Positions 9,301-15,784 of a stretch of 20,536 bases of DNA are shown here, piece after piece. Below the pieces are notes generated by a model that had not been told where the DNA came from, ran no database searches, and saw only the letters and a list, made by a program, of their open reading frames with translations. A program made the position numbers and the translations under genes. Source of the stretch: an uncultured Saprospiraceae bacterium (GTDB lineage: Bacteria > Bacteroidota > Bacteroidia > Chitinophagales > Saprospiraceae); the NCBI GenBank assembly GCA_937930625.1, contig CALHBW010000055.1, positions 1 to 20,536 on the forward strand, in the 5' to 3' direction. The number at the start of each line of letters is the position of its first letter. Positions within the stretch are counted from its first letter, which is position 1.

Positions 9301-10364
9301 GAAAAATCAGTGATGCCGTGCGTCATTTCGTGAGCAACTACATCGGGCGAGGTCAGCGAATTGTACCTAACACCATCCCCGTCACCGTAGCTCATCCACG
9401 CGCCGTTCCATGAGGCATTATTGGGGCTTCCGCCGGGAAAAATAGCGTGTACCCAACTCATTAGCGGCATACTATCTCCATCCAGGCTCTCTCTTTCATG
9501 CACATCGCGAAAATATTCATAAGTTTTCTGGGTTGCCCAGTATACTGCGACTGCAGCCGAGTCACTCTCAAAAAAGCCATCAGGGTCAGTAATGGCAGCG
9601 TCCTGCGATTGAGTTGCATCAAAGACCTGCATACCTCCGCCAATGTTATTTTTCAGGGTGTACGTATTTCCTTCCTGACAAGCCGTAAAATTGACCGTAT
9701 CGGAGTAGTGAGCCACACCGGACGCGGGTGTGTCGGTACAGTTATGGATTTTTTCTAAAGTCTTGAGAATATTGCCATTTATCGCATCTACATAAACTAT
9801 TTGTCGTGTGTGGGGTTGTATAGCATATATATTAAATTTATATGCCAAGCGATAATTCGCAGTTTTTTGTTTGAATGTAGGGTCAATTATAATTAATTCG
9901 CCCGATGGATAAAAGCTTGCATTTGAATTTTTTTTGATATATTTGATACTTTGTTCGTGTGCAGGGTCATTCCATGCATATCGGGTGGCGTTGATGTGTG
10001 CTAAAGCAGCTTGTAGGGCTGTGGCTTGGTTGATTGTGGGGGTTGTAGAGAGATTGAGACGGCGGATGAGTTGACCGTTAGCGTGTTTTACGCGGTTGTT
10101 TTTCTCGTGCATGAGGTATATCGCGCCTTCTATCGGTATATCCTTATAAGTTTGTTGATAACGATAATGGCGATAACCAAGTGCATCGTCTTTTGTGGTA
10201 CAAAGTGTGAGGTCGTCATTTATATCTAGGGACAGGGCGGTTTTGTTGGTAGCTAGTTTGTCAGCAGATATTTGTTCGTTGGCTTTGAAAGTACGTCGTT
10301 CTTGGGCGTGTATTTGGGATATAATTAGTGTGAGGACGCATAGCGTGTGGACTAAAACTCTCAT
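6387..10364 (-). CDS. Secreted M4 (thermolysin-family) metallopeptidase with LRR, dockerin-like and 3-coathanger domains
   Basis: From the ATG at 10364 the protein has 1325 residues; a TTG at 10400 is also in frame but would spoil the signal peptide MRVLVHTLCVLTLIISQIHAQ. Order: FTP/PepSY-type inhibitory propeptide (about 25-205); catalytic domain with zinc motif HEMTH (345-349), third ligand Glu369 in NESFSDIFGE (24 residues after the first His, as in thermolysin) and the active-site His440 in DCGGVHFNSG; two LRR blocks of plant-like GxIPxExGNL type (about 543-750 and 755-1040), each opening with SLALVxLYNSTNGxxWTN and ending in a Cys-containing cap; a pair of calcium-binding-like loops, DFNANRHASIDD and DGNGDGIVDSQD (1048-1113); a cohesin-like beta region; and a C-terminal segment IYRAKDMIKLDTGF resembling the 3-coathanger-stack domain. 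All catalytic residues are present. It likely acts outside the cell as a protease with protein-binding repeats. A classical T9SS type A tail is not visible; export route is inferred. Confidence 0.93.
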   Translation of the reverse strand: MRVLVHTLCVLTLIISQIHAQERRTFKANEQISADKLATNKTALSLDINDDLTLCTTKDDALGYRHYRYQQTYKDIPIEGAIYLMHEKNNRVKHANGQLIRRLNLSTTPTINQATALQAALAHINATRYAWNDPAHEQSIKYIKKNSNASFYPSGELIIIDPTFKQKTANYRLAYKFNIYAIQPHTRQIVYVDAINGNILKTLEKIHNCTDTPASGVAHYSDTVNFTACQEGNTYTLKNNIGGGMQVFDATQSQDAAITDPDGFFESDSAAVAVYWATQKTYEYFRDVHERESLDGDSMPLMSWVHAIFPGGSPNNASWNGAWMSYGDGDGVRYNSLTSPDVVAHEMTHGITDFSANLIYLDESGALNESFSDIFGEVAEWYMRGSNDWLIGGDFVVPTTGKTCIRNMRNPKDSNALTQQPNTYLGEYWHTDAEDCGGVHFNSGVQNRWFYLLSEGGSGTNDTTINGDAYQYGVVGIGIEKAAAIAYRTLTTYLTQTAQYEDARAESIQATIDLYGADSNEEQQVIEAWNAVGVYESSELNPRQSDSLALVALYNSTNGPDWTNTWNLDEPINTWYGVILNENDRVVCLDLDGDTNCTYISNTGNNLVGNIPIEIENLNNLVRLYLGNNQLNGSIPNEIENLNSLTHLDLDNNQLSGIIPPEMGNLNLIWLDLDYNQLSGTIPSEFGNLSNLVYLDLNDNQLSGCYDTNLSVLCTQLNFHQFDGNEDISDGNNFDAPWEDFCATGVGTCPIFTCRELDSLALVELYNSTNGANWTNKWTLTQPIDTWHGLAFDGNGCVRTLNLAGNNLEGPIPVELGDMTGLTRIYLQNNLLNGTIPAEIGNLINLTDLRLYNNQLIGSIPPQIGNLINLDRLFLGTNGLSGEIPPEFSNLTNLIAINLQYNELTGNFPPEISNLINLKEIWAQQNQFSGNLPPQMWSLTKLEKIYLWGNQYTGSISPNVGNLMALRELVIGNQDLTGEIPPELGDLPDLSTLNLGGTNLSGCYHPNLTNLCSQLNSLQYINLPNGRFEDFCLDGTNTCNYDDVLPGDFNANRHASIDDVLHWGIAAGNTGVTRPDSSLDWILQPCPDWDVFVSGINGKHQDGNGDGIVDSQDLDALIQNYDTTYNTDASMFPMLLTPVNYELRNDTVIITADSTIHFYELYVLNADSVHGVACSIVFDDMKVEGVQIDTVGSSLAPDAYVDIFVDQENRLDVAFTRTDGIDQPLDSVPVAGIIVVTHDTQVTDPYCVTLCGQVMSADGSTAYIGNTTSIVYVPECLPSQVISNDAIPVGDSVIYRAKDMIKLDTGFSIHSNAWLDAEIDNCDNQ

Positions 10365-10441
10365 AGTATCAGGTGTTTTGCCTTTTAGCCGGTAATTCAA
10401 TTCATCAATAATTGAAGTGCTAAAAGTTGTTCTACTTGCAA

Positions 10442-10515
10442 TTCAATGATTCAAAGTTGCAATATGTTTTTCTTTGTTTCAAATGAGAAAAATTGCAAAA
10501 AATCCGAATATTTTT
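10442..10515 (-). promoter_or_regulatory. Conserved promoter-like block, copy B
   Basis: This is the second copy of the 74-bp block at 6223-6296. On the minus strand TTTG (complement of 10480-10483) is followed after 20 bases by CAACTTTG (complement of 10452-10459). The start of the M4 peptidase gene is about 80 bp downstream, a normal leader length. The block sits between the divergent peptidase gene and the split gene that starts near 10619. Confidence 0.65.
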
Positions 10516-10618
10516 ACATTCTTCCTTGTGTAAAGTGCTAATAAACAGTTGGTTGTTGCTTTATAAAATGTCAAAAAACAATCAACAATACTTATTTTTT
10601 CATAAAAAAATACTTTAT

Positions 10619-11029
10619 ATGAGACCCTTGTGCATAGAATTATTAGAAGAATTTAAAACAAAAGAACTAACTAAACTGACATATTTAGTCTCATGCCGCT
10701 ATTTCAATTCTGACGATTATGTAGTCAAATTATTGAATGCATTAAAGAAATATATGCTGAGTAAAAGGGATTTTACCGAAGCATTAAAGTGTAAAGTATA
10801 TGAAGAGGTATTTGCAAAAAAAGTCAGTGGAAAAGAGCTGAATGAAGCTCAAAGAAAACTACTTAACAAGAAACTCAATCTGCTGCTTGGTTTGGCAGAG
10901 CGATTTTTGGCGATAGAGGCGTTGGAGGAAAATTCCGCTTATCGCAATGACTTATTGTACAAAAAGATACGAAAAAAAGGCAGTCTAAATTATTTGAAAA
11001 GCGTATTAAAGAGGGTAAAAAGGAATTAG
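10619..11029 (+). CDS. N-terminal part of a split conserved hypothetical protein
   Basis: The conserved-looking start is the ATG at 10619 (MRPLCIELLEEF); an ATG at 10568 and a TTG at 10493 are in frame but add Lys/Phe-rich residues. The 136 residues are helical, with LTKLTYLVSCRYFNSDDYVVKLL followed by LNKKLNLLLGLAERFLAIEAL. They resemble the first part of a hypothetical family of large helical proteins that I recall from Saprospiria (about 500 residues, opening with a fall in ...YFN... then a lysine-rich middle). After ...LLYKKIRKK the frame runs into GSLNYLKSVLKRVKRN and stops. The -1 frame instead continues RQSKLFEKRIKEGKKELEKQ straight into the next reading frame. The two frames therefore look like one gene broken at the A7 run 10972-10978. 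Confidence 0.65.
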   Translation: MRPLCIELLEEFKTKELTKLTYLVSCRYFNSDDYVVKLLNALKKYMLSKRDFTEALKCKVYEEVFAKKVSGKELNEAQRKLLNKKLNLLLGLAERFLAIEALEENSAYRNDLLYKKIRKKGSLNYLKSVLKRVKRN

Positions 11030-11037
11030 AAAAACAA

Positions 11038-12192
11038 GTGAAGAAGGATGAGAAATATTATTTCCATCAATATATCATTGAACAGAATATTTTAGAATCA
11101 CTACATCTAAATGAAAGGCTATTCAACGAAGATAATTTGGAGAAATTAATAGAGTCTATTGATATTCATTTTGTCTTACAAAAACTCGGACTTCAACTGA
11201 CTTTATTATCGCTAAATGGAAAAACGATAAGAAATTATGACGATTGTATGGAGTCTATAAAAGCCATGAAATCACTGCTCAACATTCCTAAATATGCAAA
11301 GCATCCACTAATTAGTACTTGTGTAACCGCAATAAATTTGGTGAAAACAATGGTAGAAATAGCCGCAGCAGAACAAAAAGTAACAACAATGAAAACATCT
11401 ACTGAAAAAGCAACCAAAAAAGAAGAATTAGTCGTAAAAGCATTGGCAGCAAAAGCGAGTTGTAATAAATTATTGAAATTATTGGATAAAAATACTACTG
11501 TTATTACCCAAAGAGATTTGAGTGCCTTTTATGTGGTGGCAACAAATTTTTATGCCGCCGAAATTGCAGCCGGACGGCTTGGTTATCAGGGGTATTTTAA
11601 TCTTTTTAAAACGATGGATGAAAAAGACGCAATGCTTGAGGATGATTTTATGCCTGCCATTAAGTGGAAAAATGCCATTAATGCGGCCTGTAGAGTCGAT
11701 GAAATTGATTGGGCAGTTAAAGCTATTCAAAAATATAAACCTTATGTAAACGAGTCTGTACGTGAGAGCGTTTATCACTTCAATATGGGAGTAGTGGCTT
11801 CTTACCAAGAAAATCACGATGAAGTCTCAGAATACTTAAAAAAATACGGACACGAAAAACTCATCATCAACGTAAACCATCGTGTATATGGTCTTAAAAC
11901 ACGTTATGACCGAGATGGGATATACAACGAAAAGACAATGACTGCTTTTGAATCTGCCCTCAGTTATTTCCAAACCACCAAAAAACTTAGTGATGCAGAC
12001 AAGCGAACTTACAAAAATTTCATGTATATTCTCATAAAACTCTATGAGATAAAATATGGTAACATGCCACGAGAAGAGCAAAAGCAAGAACTGAAAAACT
12101 GTGAAGAAAAATTGAACAATCAAACAATCAACGCCGATAGAGCATGGTTAAATGAGAAAATCGAAGAACTCAAAGAAGAATTAGCGATATAA
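11038..12192 (+). CDS. C-terminal part of the split conserved hypothetical protein
   Basis: A GTG at 11038 is the first possible start in this frame, giving 384 residues, but protein-like sequence continues upstream in frame to about 10978, which argues that translation comes from the preceding frame. The protein is helical and Lys/Glu-rich (KDEKYYFHQYIIEQNILESL, then WKNAINAACRVDEIDWAVKAIQKY and ESVYHFNMGVVASYQENHDEV, which look like TPR-like helical pairs). No signal peptide or membrane segment is visible, so it is probably cytoplasmic. I cannot name a function. With the N-terminal part the whole would be about 525 residues. The stop at 12192 is followed within 3 bp by a hairpin that works as a terminator for the opposite strand. 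Confidence 0.75.
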   Translation: MKKDEKYYFHQYIIEQNILESLHLNERLFNEDNLEKLIESIDIHFVLQKLGLQLTLLSLNGKTIRNYDDCMESIKAMKSLLNIPKYAKHPLISTCVTAINLVKTMVEIAAAEQKVTTMKTSTEKATKKEELVVKALAAKASCNKLLKLLDKNTTVITQRDLSAFYVVATNFYAAEIAAGRLGYQGYFNLFKTMDEKDAMLEDDFMPAIKWKNAINAACRVDEIDWAVKAIQKYKPYVNESVRESVYHFNMGVVASYQENHDEVSEYLKKYGHEKLIINVNHRVYGLKTRYDRDGIYNEKTMTAFESALSYFQTTKKLSDADKRTYKNFMYILIKLYEIKYGNMPREEQKQELKNCEEKLNNQTINADRAWLNEKIEELKEELAI

Positions 12193-12194
12193 AC

Positions 12195-12230
12195 AAAAAA
12201 AAGCCACCCCACAAAATCGCAAGGCAGCCC
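12195..12230 (-). terminator. Minus-strand terminator after the T9SS fragment
   Basis: A run of eight A (12195-12202) reads as T8 on the minus strand. It is preceded there by a stem built from GCTGCCTTGCG and TGTGGGGTGGC that relies on several G-U pairs, which would be A-C mismatches on the plus strand. Direction is therefore minus. It ends transcription from 12640-12254. Confidence 0.6.
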
Positions 12231-12253
12231 ATTTCTTCAAAAATCAAAAGAGT

Positions 12254-12640
12254 CTATTCCTTCACAAAATGCTTACTAATCACCCCAAAATCAGAAGCAA
12301 TTTTTACCACATACACACCCGCAGATAAATCAGCTATTTCGAGTAAAATTCGATGCTCACCATCCGCATAAGTTTGGGTAAATTGCTGGATAGTGCGCCC
12401 TTGCGTATCATACAAATCTATTGTCAAATCCGTTTTTTGCATCAATTTAATATCCAAAACAACTCGTTCATTGGTAGGATTTGGAAATAAAGATTGTAGT
12501 GAAATTTTATCCGTAATCGGGAAAAAATCCGTTGTACTCGTCACATTATCGCAGTGGCTTGTAATGCCAACGTAGATTTTCGGACCTTGACTTTCGCGCC
12601 CATCCGACCATACAGAATAAGACTGAAAAGTTACAAGCAT
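12254..12640 (-). CDS. Orphan T9SS type A sorting domain (gene fragment)
   Basis: The 128 residues end in a classical Por secretion-system C-terminal sorting domain: SLFPNPTNERVVLDI (about 49-63), LTIDLYDTQGRTIQQF, and the final LSAGVYVVKIASDFGVISKHFVKE. Such domains normally sit at the end of large proteins that cross the outer membrane by the type IX system. Here only about 45 unrelated residues (YSVWSDGRESQGPKIYVG) precede it. There is no signal peptide, and the same frame is closed by a stop at 12701-12703, within a terminator. Without a signal peptide the protein could not reach the system, so this is most likely the 3' remnant of a lost gene. It lies between two similar terminators. A short functional protein is a less likely alternative. 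Confidence 0.75.
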   Translation of the reverse strand: MLVTFQSYSVWSDGRESQGPKIYVGITSHCDNVTSTTDFFPITDKISLQSLFPNPTNERVVLDIKLMQKTDLTIDLYDTQGRTIQQFTQTYADGEHRILLEIADLSAGVYVVKIASDFGVISKHFVKE

Positions 12641-12664
12641 ATAATTTTCAATACAATTTTTAAC

Positions 12665-12699
12665 AAAAAAAAGCCGCCCCGCGCAAGCGCAGAACGACT
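12665..12699 (-). terminator. Rho-independent terminator after hsp20 (minus strand)
   Basis: On the minus strand GTCGTTCTGCGC and GCGCGGGGCGGC form a 12-bp stem (some G-U pairs) with a two-base loop (12686-12687), followed by nine T (complement of 12665-12673). It is the first strong terminator downstream of hsp20 and closely resembles the one at 12195. Confidence 0.8.
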
Positions 12700-12758
12700 T
12701 TAAATGAAACCCTATAAACCTTAACTATGAAAAACTATGCTTCTTTATTTTTGGGACG

Positions 12759-12848
12759 TAACACAGACATTCCTGTCTGTTTCTCGCATACAGACAAGAA
12801 TGTCTGTGTTGCGAAATTGGACGGCATCGGCAGATGCTTCTGCCGTCC
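12759..12848. repeat. Two adjacent palindromic repeats between hsp20 and its terminator
   Basis: GTAACACAGACATTCCTGTCTG (12759-12780, shown in part by its core ACAGACATTCCTGTCTG) is mirrored by CAGACAAGAATGTCTGTGTT at 12791-12810. A second hairpin pairs GGACGGCA (12819-12826) with TGCCGTCC (12841-12848). The first is a relative of the CAGGCTTCCAGCCTG family, with the same GTAACACAG lead. Confidence 0.7.
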
Positions 12849-12918
12849 TGTGATTGGTTAGCTTGTGTGATTCAATGGAGAAAATTTCTCTTGTCTCAAG
12901 TCTCTCTTCTCGAATCTC

Positions 12919-13353
12919 TTACGCAATTTCAATTTTGCGTGGAGGCAATTCTTTTGCTTCCTCTTTTTTAGGCAAAGTGACATTGAGGATACCGTTTTTG
13001 TAAGCACCTGCAATGCTTTCAGTCTCTACTGTCTTTGGCAAACGGAACGAGCGTGTAAATTTGGTATAGCCAAATTCGCGGCGCGTATATTTCTCGCCTT
13101 CAACTGTTTCCGTTTCTTTTTCTACTGAAATCGTCAGAAGATTTTTGTCGATATTGATGTTAAAATCTCCTTTCTCCAAACCGGGTGCAGCGAGTGAAAG
13201 CGTATAAGCATCTTTGGACTCGACTACGTTTACTGCCGGACGATTGTTGATAAAATCATTTCCGATGACTTCATTGATATTAGAGAAAATGTCATCAAGA
13301 AAAGTACGTGAATGTTTTCTTTTTACAAATGGACTTACTGATACGTGTGTCAT
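12919..13353 (-). CDS. Small heat shock protein Hsp20 / alpha-crystallin family
   Basis: The 144-residue protein is an ATP-independent holdase chaperone that keeps unfolding proteins soluble in the cytoplasm. After a short N-terminal arm (1-36, with FLDDIFSNINEVI) the alpha-crystallin domain runs from PAVNVVESKDAYTLSLAAPG (39-58) through NLLTISVEKE to the family signature GILNVTLPKK (121-130). The C-terminal tail RKIEIA carries the I-x-I motif used for oligomer contacts. Length is typical for bacterial members. The ATG at 13353 is the only sensible start. The gene is transcribed alone; the terminator at 12665 is downstream after two palindromes. Its upstream region (13354-14204) has direct repeats and operator-like sites but no sure promoter. 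Confidence 0.96.
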   Translation of the reverse strand: MTHVSVSPFVKRKHSRTFLDDIFSNINEVIGNDFINNRPAVNVVESKDAYTLSLAAPGLEKGDFNINIDKNLLTISVEKETETVEGEKYTRREFGYTKFTRSFRLPKTVETESIAGAYKNGILNVTLPKKEEAKELPPRKIEIA

Positions 13354-13363
13354 AATATTAAAA

Positions 13364-13495
13364 TTTGTTTTGTGTGAATTTGAGAGGTCAGAAGTCAGAA
13401 CATTTCATTGTCAGATATTAGATTTTTTGTCTTTCTGACCTCTCAAGTAATATTTTAAAAAAATGCTTTGAAGCAAATGTTTGTTTTGTGTGAAT
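13364..13495. repeat. Direct repeats flanking an inverted repeat in the hsp20 leader
   Basis: TTTGTTTTGTGTGAAT occurs identically at 13364-13379 and 13480-13495. Directly after the first copy, TTGAGAGGTCAGAA (13380-13393) forms a perfect inverted repeat with TTCTGACCTCTCAA (13433-13446). The arrangement suggests a palindrome inserted into a duplicated leader segment. Confidence 0.7.
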
Positions 13496-13597
13496 CGCGG
13501 CTCTCTTTTTCGCCGTCTCGCTTCATCGCTTACACCCCTCATTAATCAATTGGAGTGCCAACGGGTTTTTTAAGCCATTTTTGCTGAAAAACGCATT

Positions 13598-13648
13598 TTT
13601 TAACCGACATAATGGCATTTTAATTAAATTTTAACTGACATAATGACA
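13598..13648. promoter_or_regulatory. Two phased operator-like direct repeats upstream of hsp20
   Basis: TTTTAACCGACATAATGGCA (13598-13617) and TTTTAACTGACATAATGACA (13629-13648) match at 18 of 20 positions and are 31 bp apart, close to three helical turns. They lie 245-295 bp upstream of hsp20. Rightward of them a perfect TAnnTTTG, TATATTTG (13674-13681), could be a plus-strand -7 box, but no TTTG -33 box and no downstream small gene were found. The repeats are seen directly; binding is inferred. Confidence 0.45.
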
Positions 13649-13733
13649 AAAAAATAAAAATGAGCCGTCATTCTATATTTGCAAAAGTGCTTAAATTACC
13701 AATCCAATGCCCCCCTCCCAAAACAAAACGTCT

Positions 13734-13910
13734 TTCTGAATTTATTTCAGAATCTCCCAAGCGACAAGCACAACATTAAGCGTGAGCTAAAATTTTATAT
13801 TTCACTCAAAAGCAACAAGTTACCTCTTTAGTGCAGCATGGTTTTTCTATCATTCGGGAGTCCCGACAGCTGTACGGGAGAAATAAATTCAGTATGACGG
13901 TTGATTTTTT
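13734..13910. repeat. Dispersed AAATAAATTCAG-type repeats, two copies in opposite orientation
   Basis: TTCTGAA (13734-13740) pairs with TTCAGAA (13746-13752), followed by TCTCCC. At 13861-13879 TCCCGACAGCTGTACGGGA forms a near-perfect palindrome that continues into GAGAAATAAATTCAG. Both read as versions of a GGGAG...AAATAAATTCAG repeat. The rest of 13354-14204 contains no credible gene. Confidence 0.55.
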
Positions 13911-14055
13911 CTTTTTTTAATTTTGATAACCTATTTAATTAATAATCAAACAATTACAAATCAGTTAAATTTTACCGCACGTAAATGCGAATTGGGGTTC
14001 GGAATGACAATGGTTTTACTTTTTTATTTTTTGAAAATGAAAGTAGTACGCAGAT

Positions 14056-14077
14056 GCAGGCTGGAAGCCTGTGTTAC
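14056..14077 (-). repeat. Dispersed repeat GCAGGCTGGAAGCCTGTGTTAC
   Basis: The core GGCTGGAAGCCTGTGTTAC is an inverted-orientation copy of the family at 1145-1165 and 2371-2392. Its left flank AGTACGC also matches the complement of the flank of the copy at 2371. Confidence 0.75.
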
Positions 14078-14204
14078 GTTTTCAACTAATTAGTTGCCTT
14101 CACGTTATAATGTCGTCTGAAAAGAAGCCCGATTTTTGCACAAACCACATATGCTTCTTCAAAGAAGTATCAACACAATCATTTTTCCGAATTAATTGAA
14201 AAAA

Positions 14205-15239
14205 ATGTTTTACAAAAAAAAGTCATACCTCATAAATTATACATCATACATATTCGCCTTGTTATGTCTTACGGTTGGTCTGCAATCGTGCGGTGGTGGT
14301 TATCAGAAAGCCATTCGCATGGAGGAGCAACGTACTAAAACACCAACCGTTAATTCCGAGCAAAACACAAAACCTCAACTTCCGGCTCTCAGCGAATCCG
14401 TTCCTTTGATGGAAGCCGATACCACCAATTCTAATTCCTTGCTGTGGGAGATTTCGGGTAAAGATTTGAAAACACCTTCCTATTTATATGGTACGATTCA
14501 TATTATTCCTAAAAAAGATTTTATACTGACGGATTTGCTAAAAAATCGCTTTGTACAAACCCGACAACTTGCTTTAGAGATTGACATGGATAATATTTTC
14601 TCTATGTTTGGTGCTTTAGGTGAGATGTTTATGGACGATGGCGTGACGCTCAAAGATTTGCTCACAGAAGAGGAATACGCCCAATTGGACGAGCATTTTA
14701 GCAAGAAAAAACTTGGCAGTCTTGAAGATATGGACAATATGAAACCCATCTTGCTCTCTGCTATGATGGATGAAGGAACGATGGGAGAAAAAGAAGATAT
14801 GACTTCCTACGAAATGGAATTGATGCGTATGGCAAAGCAACGCCGTATGCCCGTCGAAGGACTTGAAACCGCCAAATTTCAAATGAGTGTATTGGACAGT
14901 ATTCCTTATGAAGAGCAAGCAAAAATGCTGATAAAATCTCTTGAAGATGAGGAAAGTGGCGAAGCCATGTTTGGCGATATGGTAGAAATGTACAAAAATC
15001 AAGACCTTGCAGCCCTGCACCGTGCCGTAGCTGCCGAGTCAGAAGGCGTGAAGAATTTTGACCACGCGCTACTCTATATTCGCAATCATAATTGGATACC
15101 TGTTATTGAAAAAATGGCAATGGCAAAACCCACCTTCTTCGCCGTAGGTGCAGCACATTTACCGGGCGAAAATGGTGTGATTGAGTTATTACGAAAGGCA
15201 GGGTATCAAGTCATTCCGCAGAGGCAAGTCAATGAGTGA
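14205..15239 (+). CDS. TraB/GumN family lipoprotein
   Basis: The ATG at 14205 gives 344 residues (a TTG three codons upstream, at 14196, is less likely). The signal segment ends in a lipobox, LTVGLQSC, so the protein is predicted to be a lipid-anchored envelope protein. After a Ser/Thr/Pro-rich linker, the TraB/GumN domain is marked by LLWEISGKDLKTPSYLYGTIHII near residue 85 (the first GxxH motif) and by FFAVGAAHLPGENGVIELLRKAGYQV near the end (the second GxxH). These two motifs are conserved in the family, which includes Tiki-like metalloproteases, so peptidase activity is possible but unproved. Length is normal. The TGA stop lies in an AATGAGTGA repeat. It converges on the CoA-binding protein gene with an inverted repeat between. 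Confidence 0.88.
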   Translation: MFYKKKSYLINYTSYIFALLCLTVGLQSCGGGYQKAIRMEEQRTKTPTVNSEQNTKPQLPALSESVPLMEADTTNSNSLLWEISGKDLKTPSYLYGTIHIIPKKDFILTDLLKNRFVQTRQLALEIDMDNIFSMFGALGEMFMDDGVTLKDLLTEEEYAQLDEHFSKKKLGSLEDMDNMKPILLSAMMDEGTMGEKEDMTSYEMELMRMAKQRRMPVEGLETAKFQMSVLDSIPYEEQAKMLIKSLEDEESGEAMFGDMVEMYKNQDLAALHRAVAAESEGVKNFDHALLYIRNHNWIPVIEKMAMAKPTFFAVGAAHLPGENGVIELLRKAGYQVIPQRQVNE

Positions 15240-15248
15240 ATGATTATT

Positions 15249-15357
15249 AATGAGTGAATTTTGAATGAGCGAATATGTTATTCGTGTTATTTTTCATGGT
15301 AAAAAAATAAATCAAAATACACGTTGGAAATATTCACTCATTCAAAATTCACTCATT
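15249..15357. repeat. Inverted repeat of an AATGAGTGAATTTTGAATGAG element between convergent genes
   Basis: The arms 15249-15275 and 15331-15357 are complementary at 26 of 27 positions (core GAGTGAATTTTGAATGAG). Another copy of the same sequence is at 19983-20008. The hairpin lies between the stops of the TraB/GumN gene and the CoA-binding gene and may end both transcripts. Confidence 0.8.
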
Positions 15358-15402
15358 CACTCATTATTATTCACTCATTTCGTCATTTATTCATCTACTC
15401 AT

Positions 15403-15762
15403 TTAATACTGTCCCGTAGAAAGCATCACCAATGTACAAGCCGCCTCTGTTTCGATACCTTGCTCACGCGCAAGCCGCATCAAAGTCGGATTTTCAGTAC
15501 CTGGATTAAAGATAATACGTTTGGGTTTCAAGCCCAAAATATAATCGTAATACGCCTCTTGGCGTTGCGGATTCAGGTAAAGCGTAATCGTGTCTATACC
15601 TTCCACATCAGGCGTACCGTGTTGTATATCAATGCCTTCTATCGCGCCTTCGCGTATGCCAACAGGTATGACTTCATGCCCGTGATTGTTCAATCTTTGC
15701 GTAGCGATATATGAATATCTTGCTTTATTGGTCGATGCGCCGAGTACAAGCGTTTTTTTCAT
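15403..15762 (-). CDS. CoA-binding (YccU-like) protein
   Basis: The 119 residues form a single Rossmann-like CoA_binding_2 domain: KKTLVLGASTNKARYSYIATQRLNNHGHEVIPVG (2-35) carries the nucleotide-binding turn GAS, followed by VEGIDTITLYLNP (53-65), KPKRIIFNPGTENPTLMRLA with the family NPG motif, and EAACTLVML close to the end. This is the usual length of the stand-alone family, which binds CoA and whose cellular role is poorly known. The ATG at 15762 is preceded only by the short A/T leader before the palindromic element at 15785-15930, which may have replaced or contain its promoter. Confidence 0.9.
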   Translation of the reverse strand: MKKTLVLGASTNKARYSYIATQRLNNHGHEVIPVGIREGAIEGIDIQHGTPDVEGIDTITLYLNPQRQEAYYDYILGLKPKRIIFNPGTENPTLMRLAREQGIETEAACTLVMLSTGQY

Positions 15763-15784
15763 AAATATCTTGATGTAAAAATGG

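Noticed and set aside
13531..13561. Possible CIRCE (HrcA) operator upstream of hsp20
   Set aside because: GAGTGCCAA (13553-13561) matches the right half at 8 of 9, but the left half (ACACCCCTC) matches only 5 of 9 and the spacer is 12 rather than 9 bases.
15265..15714. 149-codon plus-strand frame opposite the CoA-binding gene
   Set aside because: It is a shadow of the well-supported CoA_binding_2 gene and of an inverted repeat.
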